This document shows, piece after piece, positions 1 through 11,970 of a stretch of 64,000 nucleotides of DNA. Where the stretch lies: NCBI GenBank assembly GCA_941918925.1, contig OW799236.1, positions 63,110,485 through 63,174,484 on the forward strand, written 5' to 3'. The translations under genes and the position numbers were made by a program. Source of the stretch: Phyto melanocephala (taxonomy: Eukaryota > Arthropoda > Insecta > Diptera > Rhinophoridae). The stretch's first letter is position 1; each line of letters begins with the position of its first letter. The notes beneath the pieces are model-generated. The model ran no database searches. It saw nothing but the letters and a program-made list of their open reading frames with translations, and had not been told where the DNA came from.

Positions 1-128
1 ATTTTTTTACAATGGGATGTTATTTTCATATATGTATGTTTTTTAAGTATGTACGTATTTTATATGAGATGAATGGTGATACAAACTATTGTTATTGCAT
101 GACTACACCTTTACTTCTTCTTAATTTT
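1..128 (+). repeat. Partial array monomer at window edge
   Basis: This is the 3' part of a monomer, running from ACAATGGGATGTTATTTTC to CTTCTTAATTTTT, where the first HINE head begins. The array therefore extends leftwards beyond the window. This head is preceded by a different monomer position from the other three heads. Confidence 0.85.
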
Positions 129-683
129 TATACCCTTCACACAGTGTAAAGGGGTATATATAGGTTTGTCATTCCGTGTGAAATTTCTACAATTTTCATT
201 TCCGACCCCATAAAGTATATATTTCCTGAAAGCTTATGAATAGGGAAGTCGATTAAGCCCTGTCCGTCTGTCCGTCTGTCCGTGTGTATGTTGAAATCAA
301 CTTTTTGAAGCCCCCCAACATCGCCCGGACCCGCATGAGGTATTAAAATGTTGGAAATATTCGGGAGTAGATCGCTATTGAAATTCAGAAAAATCGGTAC
401 ATAAATAACTGAGATATGAGCAAAAAACCACGACCACCTCGGTTTTTTTTTAACAATAGACACTAGATGAGCTTATGTTCGAATCCCAGTTGAGACAAAA
501 AAATTTTTTTTTTTTATTTTTTTCATTTTTTTTTGTGTTATTTTATTTTTTATACGTACTTACATTCAAAAACTCAATTTATAATTTTACAATGGTACGT
601 TTTTGAGCGGATAAAATACTTTATTATAAAGAATAATAATGAAACATATAGTAGGTATGTATGTATGTATGTACGCATTTATT
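129..683 (+). mobile_element. HINE (DINE-1/mini-me type) head, copy 1
   Basis: The segment begins with an imperfect palindrome (TATACCCTTCACACAGTG and its partner AAAGGGGTATA). It then has a mini-me-like core, AAGTATATATTTCCTGAAAG to TCGATTAAGCC, followed by a (GTCY)n tract of five units (about 261-280) and a B-box-like GTTCGAATCC at 477-486 before a long T tract. Known: DINE-1/mini-me elements of Diptera combine a (TA)n side, a conserved core and (GTCY)n, and are non-autonomous Helentron relatives. Assignment rests on these motifs only. Confidence 0.8.
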
Positions 684-918
684 TAAAGAAAACAAAATGT
701 CACCGCGGCTTTCGCTGCTAGAGATAACAAAGTAACAACAGCTATAACCTTGATTCAACGTAGCATGTGTGTGTGTGTAAAAAACCTACATACGAATATT
801 CATTCAAACATATTGCTAATACTTAAATGTATGTATGTATGTATATGATTTTTATTTTGTATGAACCTCATATAGGTTGCAAGTACTTTTGTATATTTAA
901 GTTATATAAATATTTATA

Positions 919-1007
919 GGATAGTAGTGCAGTGGGTACACCACTGAACTATGAAGCTGGTGGTACGCAGTTCGATACCATTAAGTGTTTGCTTAATTTT
1001 TTTTTTT
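919..1007 (+). other. tRNA-like pol III module of the array (first of 16 copies)
   Basis: An A-box-like TAGTGCAGTGG (925-935) and a B-box-like GTTCGATACC (970-979) lie 34 bp apart, the spacing found in tRNA genes, and a T tract follows (about 997-1007). A TGGTA/TACCA stem encloses the B box, but a canonical cloverleaf does not form, so this is not called a tRNA gene. Other copies start at 2436, 3665, 5184, 6566, 8083, 9312, 10831, 12206, 13711, 15102, 16619, 17848, 19367, 20886 and 23024. Transcription by RNA polymerase III is inferred. Confidence 0.45.
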
Positions 1008-1058
1008 ACATTTCAATGTTTCATGGTCAATATGAGTAGAATATGAAATATCATGACT

Positions 1059-1638
1059 AGCAAAATACGATGCACTATGAAAAAAAAACTAAACTAAATA
1101 CATATCTATTTTTATGTATTTTTCCCATTGAGTACGTAGTATACGTAAATACATATTATATATTTTAAATTTCAATAATGTATGCTCTATTACTCTTTAC
1201 TTTTTCCTTTTTTTAATTATTTTAATTAAACTATATATGTACGTAAATTTATTTTTTTACAATGGGATGTTATTTTTATATATGTATGTTTTTTAAGTAT
1301 GTACGTATTTTATATGAGATGAATGAATTTGCCATTGGGAGATTAGTAGCAAAATACGATGCACTATGAAAAAAAAAACTAAACTAAATACATATCTATT
1401 TTTATGTATTTTTCCCATTGAGTACGTAGTATACGTAAATACATATTATATATTTTAAATTTCAATAATGTATGCTCTATTACTCTTTACTTTTTCCTTT
1501 TTTTAATTATTTTAATTAAACTATATATGTACGTAAATTTATTTTTTTACAATGGGATGTTATTTTCATATATGTATGTTTTTTAAGTATGTACGTATTT
1601 TATATGAGATGAATGGTGATACAAACTATTGTTATTGC
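1059..1638 (+). repeat. 290-bp internal direct duplication within the monomer
   Basis: The stretch starting AGCAAAATACGATGCACTATG occurs twice, at 1059 and about 1348. It runs through CCCATTGAGTACGTAGTATACG and the ATGGGATGTTATTTT segment to GAGATGAATG. The copies are joined by GAATTTGCCATTGGGAGATTAG. This duplication accounts for the difference between 1229- and 1519-bp monomers and recurs throughout the array. Confidence 0.85.
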
Positions 1639-1642
1639 ATGA

Positions 1643-2090
1643 CTACACCTTTACTTCTTCATAATTTTTTTAATTAAACTTGCAAACAAGTGCAAGAAAT
1701 TACATGCCGTTGGGAGATTAGCGGTTACATCAATAAACTTCAAATTCGTTGTTGTGTAAAAATTAATTTTTTTCACATAAATACCTAGATACATTCATAC
1801 AAATGTCCATATAAATTACATTTATTTATTTCCATTAAGAAATAATTTTAAATGCAATACCTTACTACACCTTTACTTCTTCTTAATTTTTTTAATTAAA
1901 CTTGCAAACAAATGCAAGAAATTACCTACATGCCGTTGGGAGAATAGCGGTTACATCAATGAACTTCAACTTCGTTGTTGTGTAAAAATTAATTTTTTTC
2001 ACATAAATACCTAGATACATTCATACAAATGTCCATATAAATTACATTTATTTATTTGCATTAAAAAATAATTTTAAATGTAATACCTTA
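1643..2090 (+). repeat. 222-bp direct duplication within the monomer (two copies)
   Basis: Two diverged copies start with CTACACCTTTACTTCTTC at 1643 and 1865. Each contains TTGCAAACAA, ATGCCGTTGGGAGA, AGCGGTTACATCAAT and TTCGTTGTTGTGTAAAA. The same pair is present in every full monomer. The shared starting motif resembles a HINE terminus lacking its hairpin. Confidence 0.8.
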
Positions 2091-2132
2091 TGCTAAATGT
2101 AACAACTCTTAAGGAAAATAATAGATTTTTTC

Positions 2133-2204
2133 AATCTTCCTCTGGTAACTCTGCTCACAATATTTTTCAATCTTCCTCTGGTAACTCTGCTCACAATATT
2201 TAAA
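2133..2204 (+). repeat. 36-bp tandem duplication in the monomer
   Basis: CAATCTTCCTCTGGTAACTC followed by TGCTCACAATATTTTT is present twice in direct succession in all full monomers. The tail-specific section at 21580-21650 has a diverged version with extra sequence between copies. Confidence 0.8.
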
Positions 2205-5200
2205 GAAAACAAAATGTCACCGCGGCTTTCGCTGCTAGAGATAACAAAGTAACAACAGCTATAACCTTGATTCAACGTAGCATGTGTGTGTGTGTAAAAA
2301 ACCTACATACGAATATTCATTCAAACATATTGCTAATACTTAAATGTATGTATGTATGTATATGATTTTTATTTTGTATGAACCTCATATAGGTTGCAAG
2401 TACTTTTGTATATTTAAGTTATATAAATATTTATAGGATGGTAGTGCAGTGGGTACACCACTGAACTATGAAGCTGGTGGTACGCAGTTCGATACCATTA
2501 AGTGTTTGCCTAATTTTTTTTTTTTACATTTCAATGTTTCATGGTCAATATGAGTAGAATATGAAATATCATGACTAGCAAAATACGATGCACTATGAAA
2601 AAAAAAACTAAACTAAATACATATCTATTTTTATGTATTTTTCCCATTGAGTACGTAGTATACGTTAATACATATTATATATTTTAAATTTCAATAATGT
2701 ATGCTCTATTACTCTTTACTTTTTCCTTTTTTTAATTATTTTAATTAAACTATATATGTACGTAAATTTATTTTTTTACAATGGGATGTTATTTTCATAT
2801 ATGTATGTTTTTTAAGTATGTACGTATTTTATATGAGATGAATGGTGATACAAACTATTGTTATTGCATGACTACACCTTTACTTCTTCTTAATTTTTTT
2901 AATTAAACTTGCAAACAAGTGCAAGAAATTACATGCCGTTGGGAGATTAGCGGTTACATCAATAAACTTCAAATTCGTTGTTGTGTAAAAATTAATTTTT
3001 TTCACATAAATACCTAGATACATTCATACAAATGTCCATATAAATTACATTTATTTATTTCCATTAAGAAATAATTTTAAATGCAATACCTTACTACACC
3101 TTTACTTCTTCTTAATTTTTTTAATTAAACTTGCAAACAAATGCAAGAAATTACCTACATGCCGTTGGGAGAATAGCGGTTACATCAATGAACTTCAACT
3201 TCGTTGTTGTGTAAAAATTAATTTTTTTCACATAAATACCTAGATACATTCATACAAATGTCCATATAAATTACATTTATTTATTTGCATTAAAAAATAA
3301 TTTTAAATGTAATACCTTATGCTAAATGTAACAACTCTTAAGGAAAATAATAGATTTTTTCAATCTTCCTCTGGTAACTCTGCTCACAATATTTTTCAAT
3401 CTTCCTCTGGTAACTCTGCTCACAATATTTAAAGAAAACAAAATGTCACCGCGGCTTTCGCTGCTAGAGATAACAAAGTAACAACAGCTATAACCTTGAT
3501 TCAACGTAGCATGTGTGTGTGTGTAAAAAACCTACATACGAATATTCATTCAAACATATTGCTAATACTTAAATGTATGTATGTATGTATATGATTTTTA
3601 TTTTGTATGAACCTCATATAGGTTGCAAGTACTTTTGTATATTTAAGTTATATAAATATTTATAGGATGGTAGTGCAGTGGGTACACCACTGAACTATGA
3701 AGCTGGTGGTACGCAGTTCGATACCATTAAGTGTTTGCTTAATTTTTTTTTTTTACATTTCAATGTTTCATGGTCAATATGAGTAGAATATGAAATATCA
3801 TGACTAGCAAAATACGATGCACTATGAAAAAAAAAACTAAACTAAATACATATCTATTTTTATGTATTTTTCCCATTGAGTACGTAGTATACGTTAATAC
3901 ATATTATATATTTTAAATTTCAATAATGTATGCTCTATTACTCTTTACTTTTTCCTTTTTTTAATTATTTTAATTAAACTATATATGTACGTAAATTTAT
4001 TTTTTTACAATGGGATGTTATTTTTATATATGTATGTTTTTTAAGTATGTACGTATTTTATATGAGATGAATGAATTTGCCATTGGGAGATTAGTAGCAA
4101 AATACGATGCACTATGAAAAAAAAAACTAAACTAAATACATATCTATTTTTATGTATTTTTCCCATTGAGTACGTAGTATACGTTAACACATATTATATA
4201 TTTTAAATTTCAATAATGTATGCTCTATTACTCTTTACTTTTTCCTTTTTTTAATTATTTTAATTAAACTATATATGTACGTAAATTTATTTTTTTACAA
4301 TGGGATGTTATTTTCATATATGTATGTTTTTTAAGTATGTACGTATTTTATATGAGATGAATGGTGATACAAACTATTGTTATTGCATGACTACACCTTT
4401 ACTTCTTCTTAATTTTTTTAATTAAACTTGCAAACAAGTGCAAGAAATTACATGCCGTTGGGAGATTAGCGGTTACATCAATAAACTTCAAATTCGTTGT
4501 TGTGTAAAAATTAATTTTTTTCACATAAATACCTAGATACATTCATACAAATGTCCATATAAATTACATTTATTTATTTCCATTAAGAAATAATTTTAAA
4601 TGCAATACCTTACTACACCTTTACTTCTTCTTAATTTTTTTAATTAAACTTGCAAACAAATGCAAGAAATTACCTACATGCCGTTGGGAGAATAGCGGTT
4701 ACATCAATGAACTTCAACTTCGTTGTTGTGTAAAAATTAATTTTTTTCACATAAATACCTAGATACATTCATACAAATGTCCATATAAATTACATTTATT
4801 TATTTGCATTAAAAAATAATTTTAAATGTAATACCTTATGCTAAATGTAACAACTCTTAAGGAAAATAATAGATTTTTTCAATCTTCCTCTGGTAACTCT
4901 GCTCACAATATTTTTCAATCTTCCTCTGGTAACTCTGCTCACAATATTTAAAGAAAACAAAATGTCACCGCGGCTTTCGCTGCTAGAGATAACAAAGTAA
5001 CAACAGCTATAACCTTGATTCAACGTAGCATGTGTGTGTGTGTAAAAAACCTACATACGAATATTCATTCAAACATATTGCTAATACTTAAATGTATGTA
5101 TGTATGTATATGATTTTTATTTTGTATGAACCTCATATAGGTTGCAAGTACTTTTGTATATTTAAGTTATATAAATATTTATAGGATGGTAGTGCAGTGG

Positions 5201-5767
5201 GTACACCACTGAACTATAAAGCTGGTGGTACGCAGTTCGATACCATTAAGTGTTTGCTTAATTTTTTTTTTTACATTTCAATGTTTCATGGTCAATATGA
5301 GTAGAATATGAAATATCATGACTAGCAAAATACGATGCACTATGAAAAAAAAAACTAAACTAAATACATATCTATTTTTATGTATTTTTCCCATTGAGTA
5401 CGTAGTATACGTTAATACATATTATATATTTTAAATTTCAATAATGTATGCTCTATTACTCTTTACTTTTTCCTTTTTTTAATTATTTTAATTAAACTAT
5501 ATATGTACGTAAATTTATTTTTTTACAATGGGATGTTATTTTTATATATGTATGTTTTTTAAGTATGTACGTATTTTATATGAGATGAATGAATTTGCCA
5601 TTGGGAGATTAGTAGCAAAATACGATGCACTATGAAAAAAAAAACTAAACTAAATACATATCTATTTTTATGTATTTTTCCCATTGAGTACGTAGTATAC
5701 GTTAACACATATTATATATTTTAAATTTCAATAATGTATGCTCTATTACTCTTTACTTTTTCCTTTT

Positions 5768-6330
5768 TATACCCTTCACACAGTGTAAAAGGGTATATAT
5801 AGGTTTGTCATTCCGTGTGAAATTTCTACAATTTTCATTTCCGACCCCATAAAGTATATATTTCCTGAAAGCTTATGAATAGGGAAGTCGATTAAGCCCT
5901 GTCCGTCTGTCCGTCTGTCCGTCTGTCCGTGTGTATGTTGAAATCAACTTTTTGAAGCCCCCCAACATCGCCCGGACCCGCATGAGGTATTAAAATGTTG
6001 GAAATATTCGGGAGTAGATCGCTATTGAAATTCAGAAAAATCGGTACATAAATAACTGAGATATGAGCAAAAAACCACGACCACCTCGGTTTTTTTTTAA
6101 CAATAGACACTAGATGAGCTTATGTTCGAATCCCAGTTGAGACAAAAAAATTTTTTTTTTTTATTTTTTTCATTTTTTTTTGTGTTATTTTATTTTTTAT
6201 ACGTACTTACATTCAAAAACTCAATTTATAATTTTACAATGGTACGTTTTTGAGCGGATAAAATACTTTATTATAAAGAATAATAATGAAACATATAGTA
6301 GGTATGTATGTATGTATGTACGCATTTATT
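5768..6330 (+). mobile_element. HINE head, copy 2
   Basis: This is nearly identical to the first head but is preceded by TTTACTTTTTCCTTTTT of the monomer. Its (GTCY)n tract has seven units. The head joins the array sequence at ATTTAAAGAAAAC. Confidence 0.8.
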
Positions 6331-9300
6331 TAAAGAAAACAAAATGTCACCGCGGCTTTCGCTGCTAGAGATAACAAAGTAACAACAGCTATAACCTTGA
6401 TTCAACGTAGCATGTGTGTGTGTGTAAAAAACCTACATACGAATATTCATTCAAACATATTGCTAATACTTAAATGTATGTATGTATGTATATGATTTTT
6501 ATTTTGTATGAACCTCATATAGGTTGCAAGTACTTTTGTATATTTAAGTTATATAAATATTTATAGGATGGTAGTGCAGTGGGTACACCACTGAACTATG
6601 AAGCTGGTGGTACGCAGTTCGATACCATTAAGTGTTTGCTTAATTTTTTTTTTTACATTTCAATGTTTCATGGTCAATATGAGTAGAATATGATATATCA
6701 TGACTAGCAAAATACGATGCACTATGAAAAAAAAACTAAACTAAATACATATCTATTTTTATGTATTTTTCCCATTGAGTACGTAGTATACGTAAATACA
6801 TATTATATATTTTAAATTTCAATAATGTATGCTCTATTACTCTTTACTTTTTCCTTTTTTTAATTATTTTAATTAAACTATATATGTACGTAAATTTATT
6901 TTTTTACAATGGGATGTTATTTTTATATATGTATGTTTTTTAAGTATGTACGTATTTTATATGAGATGAATGAATTTGCCATTGGGAGATTAGTAGCAAA
7001 ATACGATGCACTATGAAAAAAAAAACTAAACTAAATACATATCTATTTTTATGTATTTTTCCCATTGAGTACGTAGTATACGTAAATACATATTATATAT
7101 TTTAAATTTCAATAATGTATGCTCTATTACTCTTTACTTTTTCCTTTTTTTAATTATTTTAATTAAACTATATATGTACGTAAATTTATTTTTTTACAAT
7201 GGGATGTTATTTTCATATATGTATGTTTTTTAAGTATGTACGTATTTTATATGAGATGAATGGTGATACAAACTATTGTTATTGCATGACTACACCTTTA
7301 CTTCTTCATAATTTTTTTAATTAAACTTGCAAACAAGTGCAAGAAATTACATGCCGTTGGGAGATTAGCGGTTACATCAATAAACTTCAAATTCGTTGTT
7401 GTGTAAAAATTAATTTTTTTCACATAAATACCTAGATACATTCATACAAATGTCCATATAAATTACATTTATTTATTTCCATTAAGAAATAATTTTAAAT
7501 GCAATACCTTACTACACCTTTACTTGTTCTTAATTTTTTTAATTAAACTTGCAAACAAATGCAAGAAATTACCTACATGCCGTTGGGAGAATAGCGGTTA
7601 CATCAATGAACTTCAACTTCGTTGTTGTGTAAAAATTAATTTTTTTCACATAAATACCTAGATACATTCATACAAATGTCCATATAAATTACATTTATTT
7701 ATTTGCATTAAAAAATAATTTTAAATGTAATACCTTATGCTAAATGTAACAACTCTTAAGGAAAATAATAGATTTTTTCAATCTTCCTCTGGTAACTCTG
7801 CTCACAATATTTTTCAATCTTCCTCTGGTAACTCTGCTCACAATATTTAAAGAAAACAAAATGTCACCGCGGCTTTCGCTGCTAGAGATAACAAAGTAAC
7901 AACAGCTATAACCTTGATTCAACGTAGCATGTGTGTGTGTGTAAAAAACCTACATACGAATATTCATTCAAACATATTGCTAATACTGAAATGTATGTAT
8001 GTATGTATATGATTTTTATTTTGTATGAACCTCATATAGGTTGCAAGTACTTTTGTATATTTAAGTTATATAAATATTTATAGGATGGTAGTGCAGTGGG
8101 TACACCACTGAACTATGAAGCTGGTGGTACGCAGTTCGATACCATTAAGTGTTTGCCTAATTTTTTTTTTTTACATTTCAATGTTTCATGGTCAATATGA
8201 GTAGAATATGAAATATCATGACTAGCAAAATACGATGCACTATGAAAAAAAAAACTAAACTAAATACATATCTATTTTTATGTATTTTTCCCATTGAGTA
8301 CGTAGTATACGTTAATACATATTATATATTTTAAATTTCAATAATGTATGCTCTATTACTCTTTACTTTTTCCTTTTTTTAATTATTTTAATTAAACTAT
8401 ATATGTACGTAAATTTATTTTTTTACAATGGGATGTTATTTTCATATATGTATGTTTTTTAAGTATGTACGTATTTTATATGAGATGAATGGTGATACAA
8501 ACTATTGTTATTGCATGACTACACCTTTACTTCTTCTTAATTTTTTTAATTAAACTTGCAAACAAGTGCAAGAAATTACATGCCGTTGGGAGATTAGCGG
8601 TTACATCAATAAACTTCAAATTCGTTGTTGTGTAAAAATTAATTTTTTTCACATAAATACCTAGATACATTCATACAAATGTCCATATAAATTACATTTA
8701 TTTATTTCCATTAAGAAATAATTTTAAATGCAATACCTTACTACACCTTTACTTCTTCTTAATTTTTTTAATTAAACTTGCAAACAAATGCAAGAAATTA
8801 CCTACATGCCGTTGGGAGAATAGCGGTTACATCAATGAACTTCAACTTCGTTGTTGTGTAAAAATTAATTTTTTTCACATAAATACCTAGATACATTCAT
8901 ACAAATGTCCATATAAATTACATTTATTTATTTGCATTAAAAAATAATTTTAAATGTAATACCTTATGCTAAATGTAACAACTCTTAAGGAAAATAATAG
9001 ATTTTTTCAATCTTCCTCTGGTAACTCTGCTCACAATATTTTTCAATCTTCCTCTGGTAACTCTGCTCACAATATTTAAAGAAAACAAAATGTCACCGCG
9101 GCTTTCGCTGCTAGAGATAACAAAGTAACAACAGCTATAACCTTGATTCAACGTAGCATGTGTGTGTGTGTAAAAAACCTACATACGAATATTCATTCAA
9201 ACATATTGCTAATACTTAAATGTATGTATGTATGTATATGATTTTTATTTTGTATGAACCTCATATAGGTTGCAAGTACTTTTGTATATTTAAGTTATAT

Positions 9301-11415
9301 AAATATTTATAGGATGGTAGTGCAGTGGGTACACCACTGAACTATGAAGCTGGTGGTACGCAGTTCGATACTATTAAGTGTTTGCTTAATTTTTTTTTTT
9401 TACATTTCAATGTTTCATGGTCAATATGAGTAGAATATGAAATATCATGACTAGCAAAATACGATGCACTATGAAAAAAAAAACTAAACTAAATACATAT
9501 CTATTTTTATGTATTTTTCCCATTGAGTACGTAGTATACGTTAATACATATTATATATTTTAAATTTCAATAATGTATGCTCTATTACTCTTTACTTTTT
9601 CCTTTTTTTAATTATTTTAATTAAACTATATATGTACGTAAATTTATTTTTTTACAATGGGATGTTATTTTTATATATGTATGTTTTTTAAGTATGTACG
9701 TATTTTATATGAGATGAATGAATTTGCCATTGGGAGATTAGTAGCAAAATACGATGCACTATGAAAAAAAAAACTAAACTAAATACATATCTATTTTTAT
9801 GTATTTTTCCCATTGAGTACGTAGTATACGTTAACACATATTATATATTTTAAATTTCAATAATGTATGCTCTATTACTCTTTACTTTTTCCTTTTTTTA
9901 ATTATTTTAATTAAACTATATATGTACGTAAATTTATTTTTTTACAATGGGATGTTATTTTCATATATGTATATTTTTTAAGTATGTACGTATTTTATAT
10001 GAGATGAATGGTGATACAAACTATTGTTATTGCATGACTACACCTTTACTTCTTCTTAATTTTTTTAATTAAACTTGCAAACAAGTGCAAGAAATTACAT
10101 GCCGTTGGGAGATTAGCGGTTACATCAATAAACTTCAAATTCGTTGTTGTGTAAAAATTAATTTTTTTCACATAAATACCTAGATACATTCATACAAATG
10201 TCCATATAAATTACATTTATTTATTTCCATTAAGAAATAATTTTAAATGCAATACCTTACTACACCTTTACTTCTTCTTAATTTTTTTAATTAAACTTGC
10301 AAACAAATGCAAGAAATTACCTACATGCCGTTGGGAGAATAGCGGTTACATCAATGAACTTCAACTTCGTTGTTGTGTAAAAATTAATTTTTTTCACATA
10401 AATACCTAGATACATTCATACAAATGTCCATATAAATTACATTTATTTATTTGCATTAAAAAATAATTTTAAATGTAATACCTTATGCTAAATGTAACAA
10501 CTCTTAAGGAAAATAATAGATTTTTTCAATCTTCCTCTGGTAACTCTGCTCACAATATTTTTCAATCTTCCTCTGGTAACTCTGCTCACAATATTTAAAG
10601 AAAACAAAATGTCACCGCGGCTTTCGCTGCTAGAGATAACAAAGTAACAACAGCTATAACCTTGATTCAACGTAGCATGTGTGTGTGTGTAAAAAACCTA
10701 CATACGAATATTCATTCAAACATATTGCTAATACTTAAATGTATGTATGTATGTATATGATTTTTATTTTGTATGAACCTCATATAGGTTGCAAGTACTT
10801 TTGTATATTTAAGTTATATAAATATTTATAGGATGGTAGTGCAGTGGGTACACCACTGAACTATAAAGCTGGTGGTACGCAGTTCGATACCATTAAGTGT
10901 TTGCTTAATTTTTTTTTTTTACATTTCAATGTTTCATGGTCAATATGAGTAGAATATGAAATATCATGACTAGCAAAATACGATGCACTATGAAAAAAAA
11001 AACTAAACTAAATACATATCTATTTTTATGTATTTTTCCCATTGAGTACGTAGTATACGTTAATACATATTATATATTTTAAATTTCAATAATGTATGCT
11101 CTATTACTCTTTACTTTTTCCTTTTTTTAATTATTTTAATTAAACTATATATGTACGTAAATTTATTTTTTTACAATGGGATGTTATTTTTATATATGTA
11201 TGTTTTTTAAGTATGTACGTATTTTATATGAGATGAATGAATTTGCCATTGGGAGATTAGTAGCAAAATACGATGCACTATGAAAAAAAAAACTAAACTA
11301 AATACATATCTATTTTTATGTATTTTTCCCATTGAGTACGTAGTATACGTTAACACATATTATATATTTTAAATTTCAATAATGTATGCTCTATTACTCT
11401 TTACTTTTTCCTTTT
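5768..11415 (+). repeat. Higher-order repeat unit 2
   Basis: This unit has the same order and the same position-specific variants as unit 1, with tRNA-like modules at 6566, 8083, 9312 and 10831. Block spacings of 1517, 1229 and 1519 bp repeat those of unit 1 exactly, so the four-block unit, not only the monomer, has been amplified. Confidence 0.85.
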
Positions 11416-11970
11416 TATACCCTTCACACAGTGTAAAAGGGTATATATAGGTTTGTCATTCCGTGTGAAATTTCTACAATTTTCATTTCCGACCCCATAA
11501 AGTATATATTTCCTGAAAGCTTATGAATAGGGAAGTCGATTAAGCCCTGTCCGTCTGTCCGTCTGTCCGTGTGTATGTTGAAATCAACTTTTTGAAGCCC
11601 CCCAACATCGCCCGGACCCGCATGAGGTATTAAAATGTTGGAAATATTCGGGAGTAGATCGCTATTGAAATTCAGAAAAATCGGTACATAAATAACTGAG
11701 ATATGAGCAAAAAACCACGACCACCTCGGTTTTTTTTTAACAATAGACACTAGATGAGCTTATGTTCGAATCCCAGTTGAGACAAAAAAATTTTTTTTTT
11801 TTATTTTTTTCATTTTTTTTTGTGTTATTTTATTTTTTATACGTACTTACATTCAAAAACTCAATTTATAATTTTACAATGGTACGTTTTTGAGCGGATA
11901 AAATACTTTATTATAAAGAATAATAATGAAACATATAGTAGGTATGTATGTATGTATGTACGCATTTATT
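11416..11970 (+). mobile_element. HINE head, copy 3
   Basis: It has the same left junction as copy 2 (after TTTACTTTTTCCTTTTT) and five (GTCY) units. Core, B-box-like motif and T tract are unchanged. Confidence 0.8.

Larger units (their letters stand above)
129..5767 (+). repeat. Higher-order repeat unit 1 (HINE head plus three monomers)
   Basis: The unit opens with a HINE head (129-683), which joins the common monomer sequence at ATTTAAAGAAAAC. Three further monomers follow. Their tRNA-like modules at 919, 2436, 3665 and 5184 mark the four blocks. The first full monomer carries TTTGCCTAATTT and the last carries ACTATAAAGC, variants that recur at the same positions in unit 2. Confidence 0.85.

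Noticed and set aside
137..463. Minus-strand frame across HINE heads with TDRRTDGQ-like repeats
   Set aside because: The repeat is the translated (GTCY)n tract. The frame changes length with tract length in each copy, so it is not a gene.
533..721. 62-codon plus-strand frame in each HINE head
   Set aside because: It is composed of low-complexity AT-rich codons, ends in the common monomer and has no recognisable motif.
919..1007. A true tRNA gene
   Set aside because: Box spacing fits, but the acceptor and T stems do not pair canonically and no anticodon arm of 5 plus 7 bases forms. It is listed as a tRNA-like module only.
2093..2275. A 60-codon minus-strand frame repeated 12 times in the array (beginning MNQGYSCC)
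   Set aside because: It spans the 36-bp duplication and repeats only because the DNA repeats. There is no protein-like conservation beyond the nucleotide level and no known motif.
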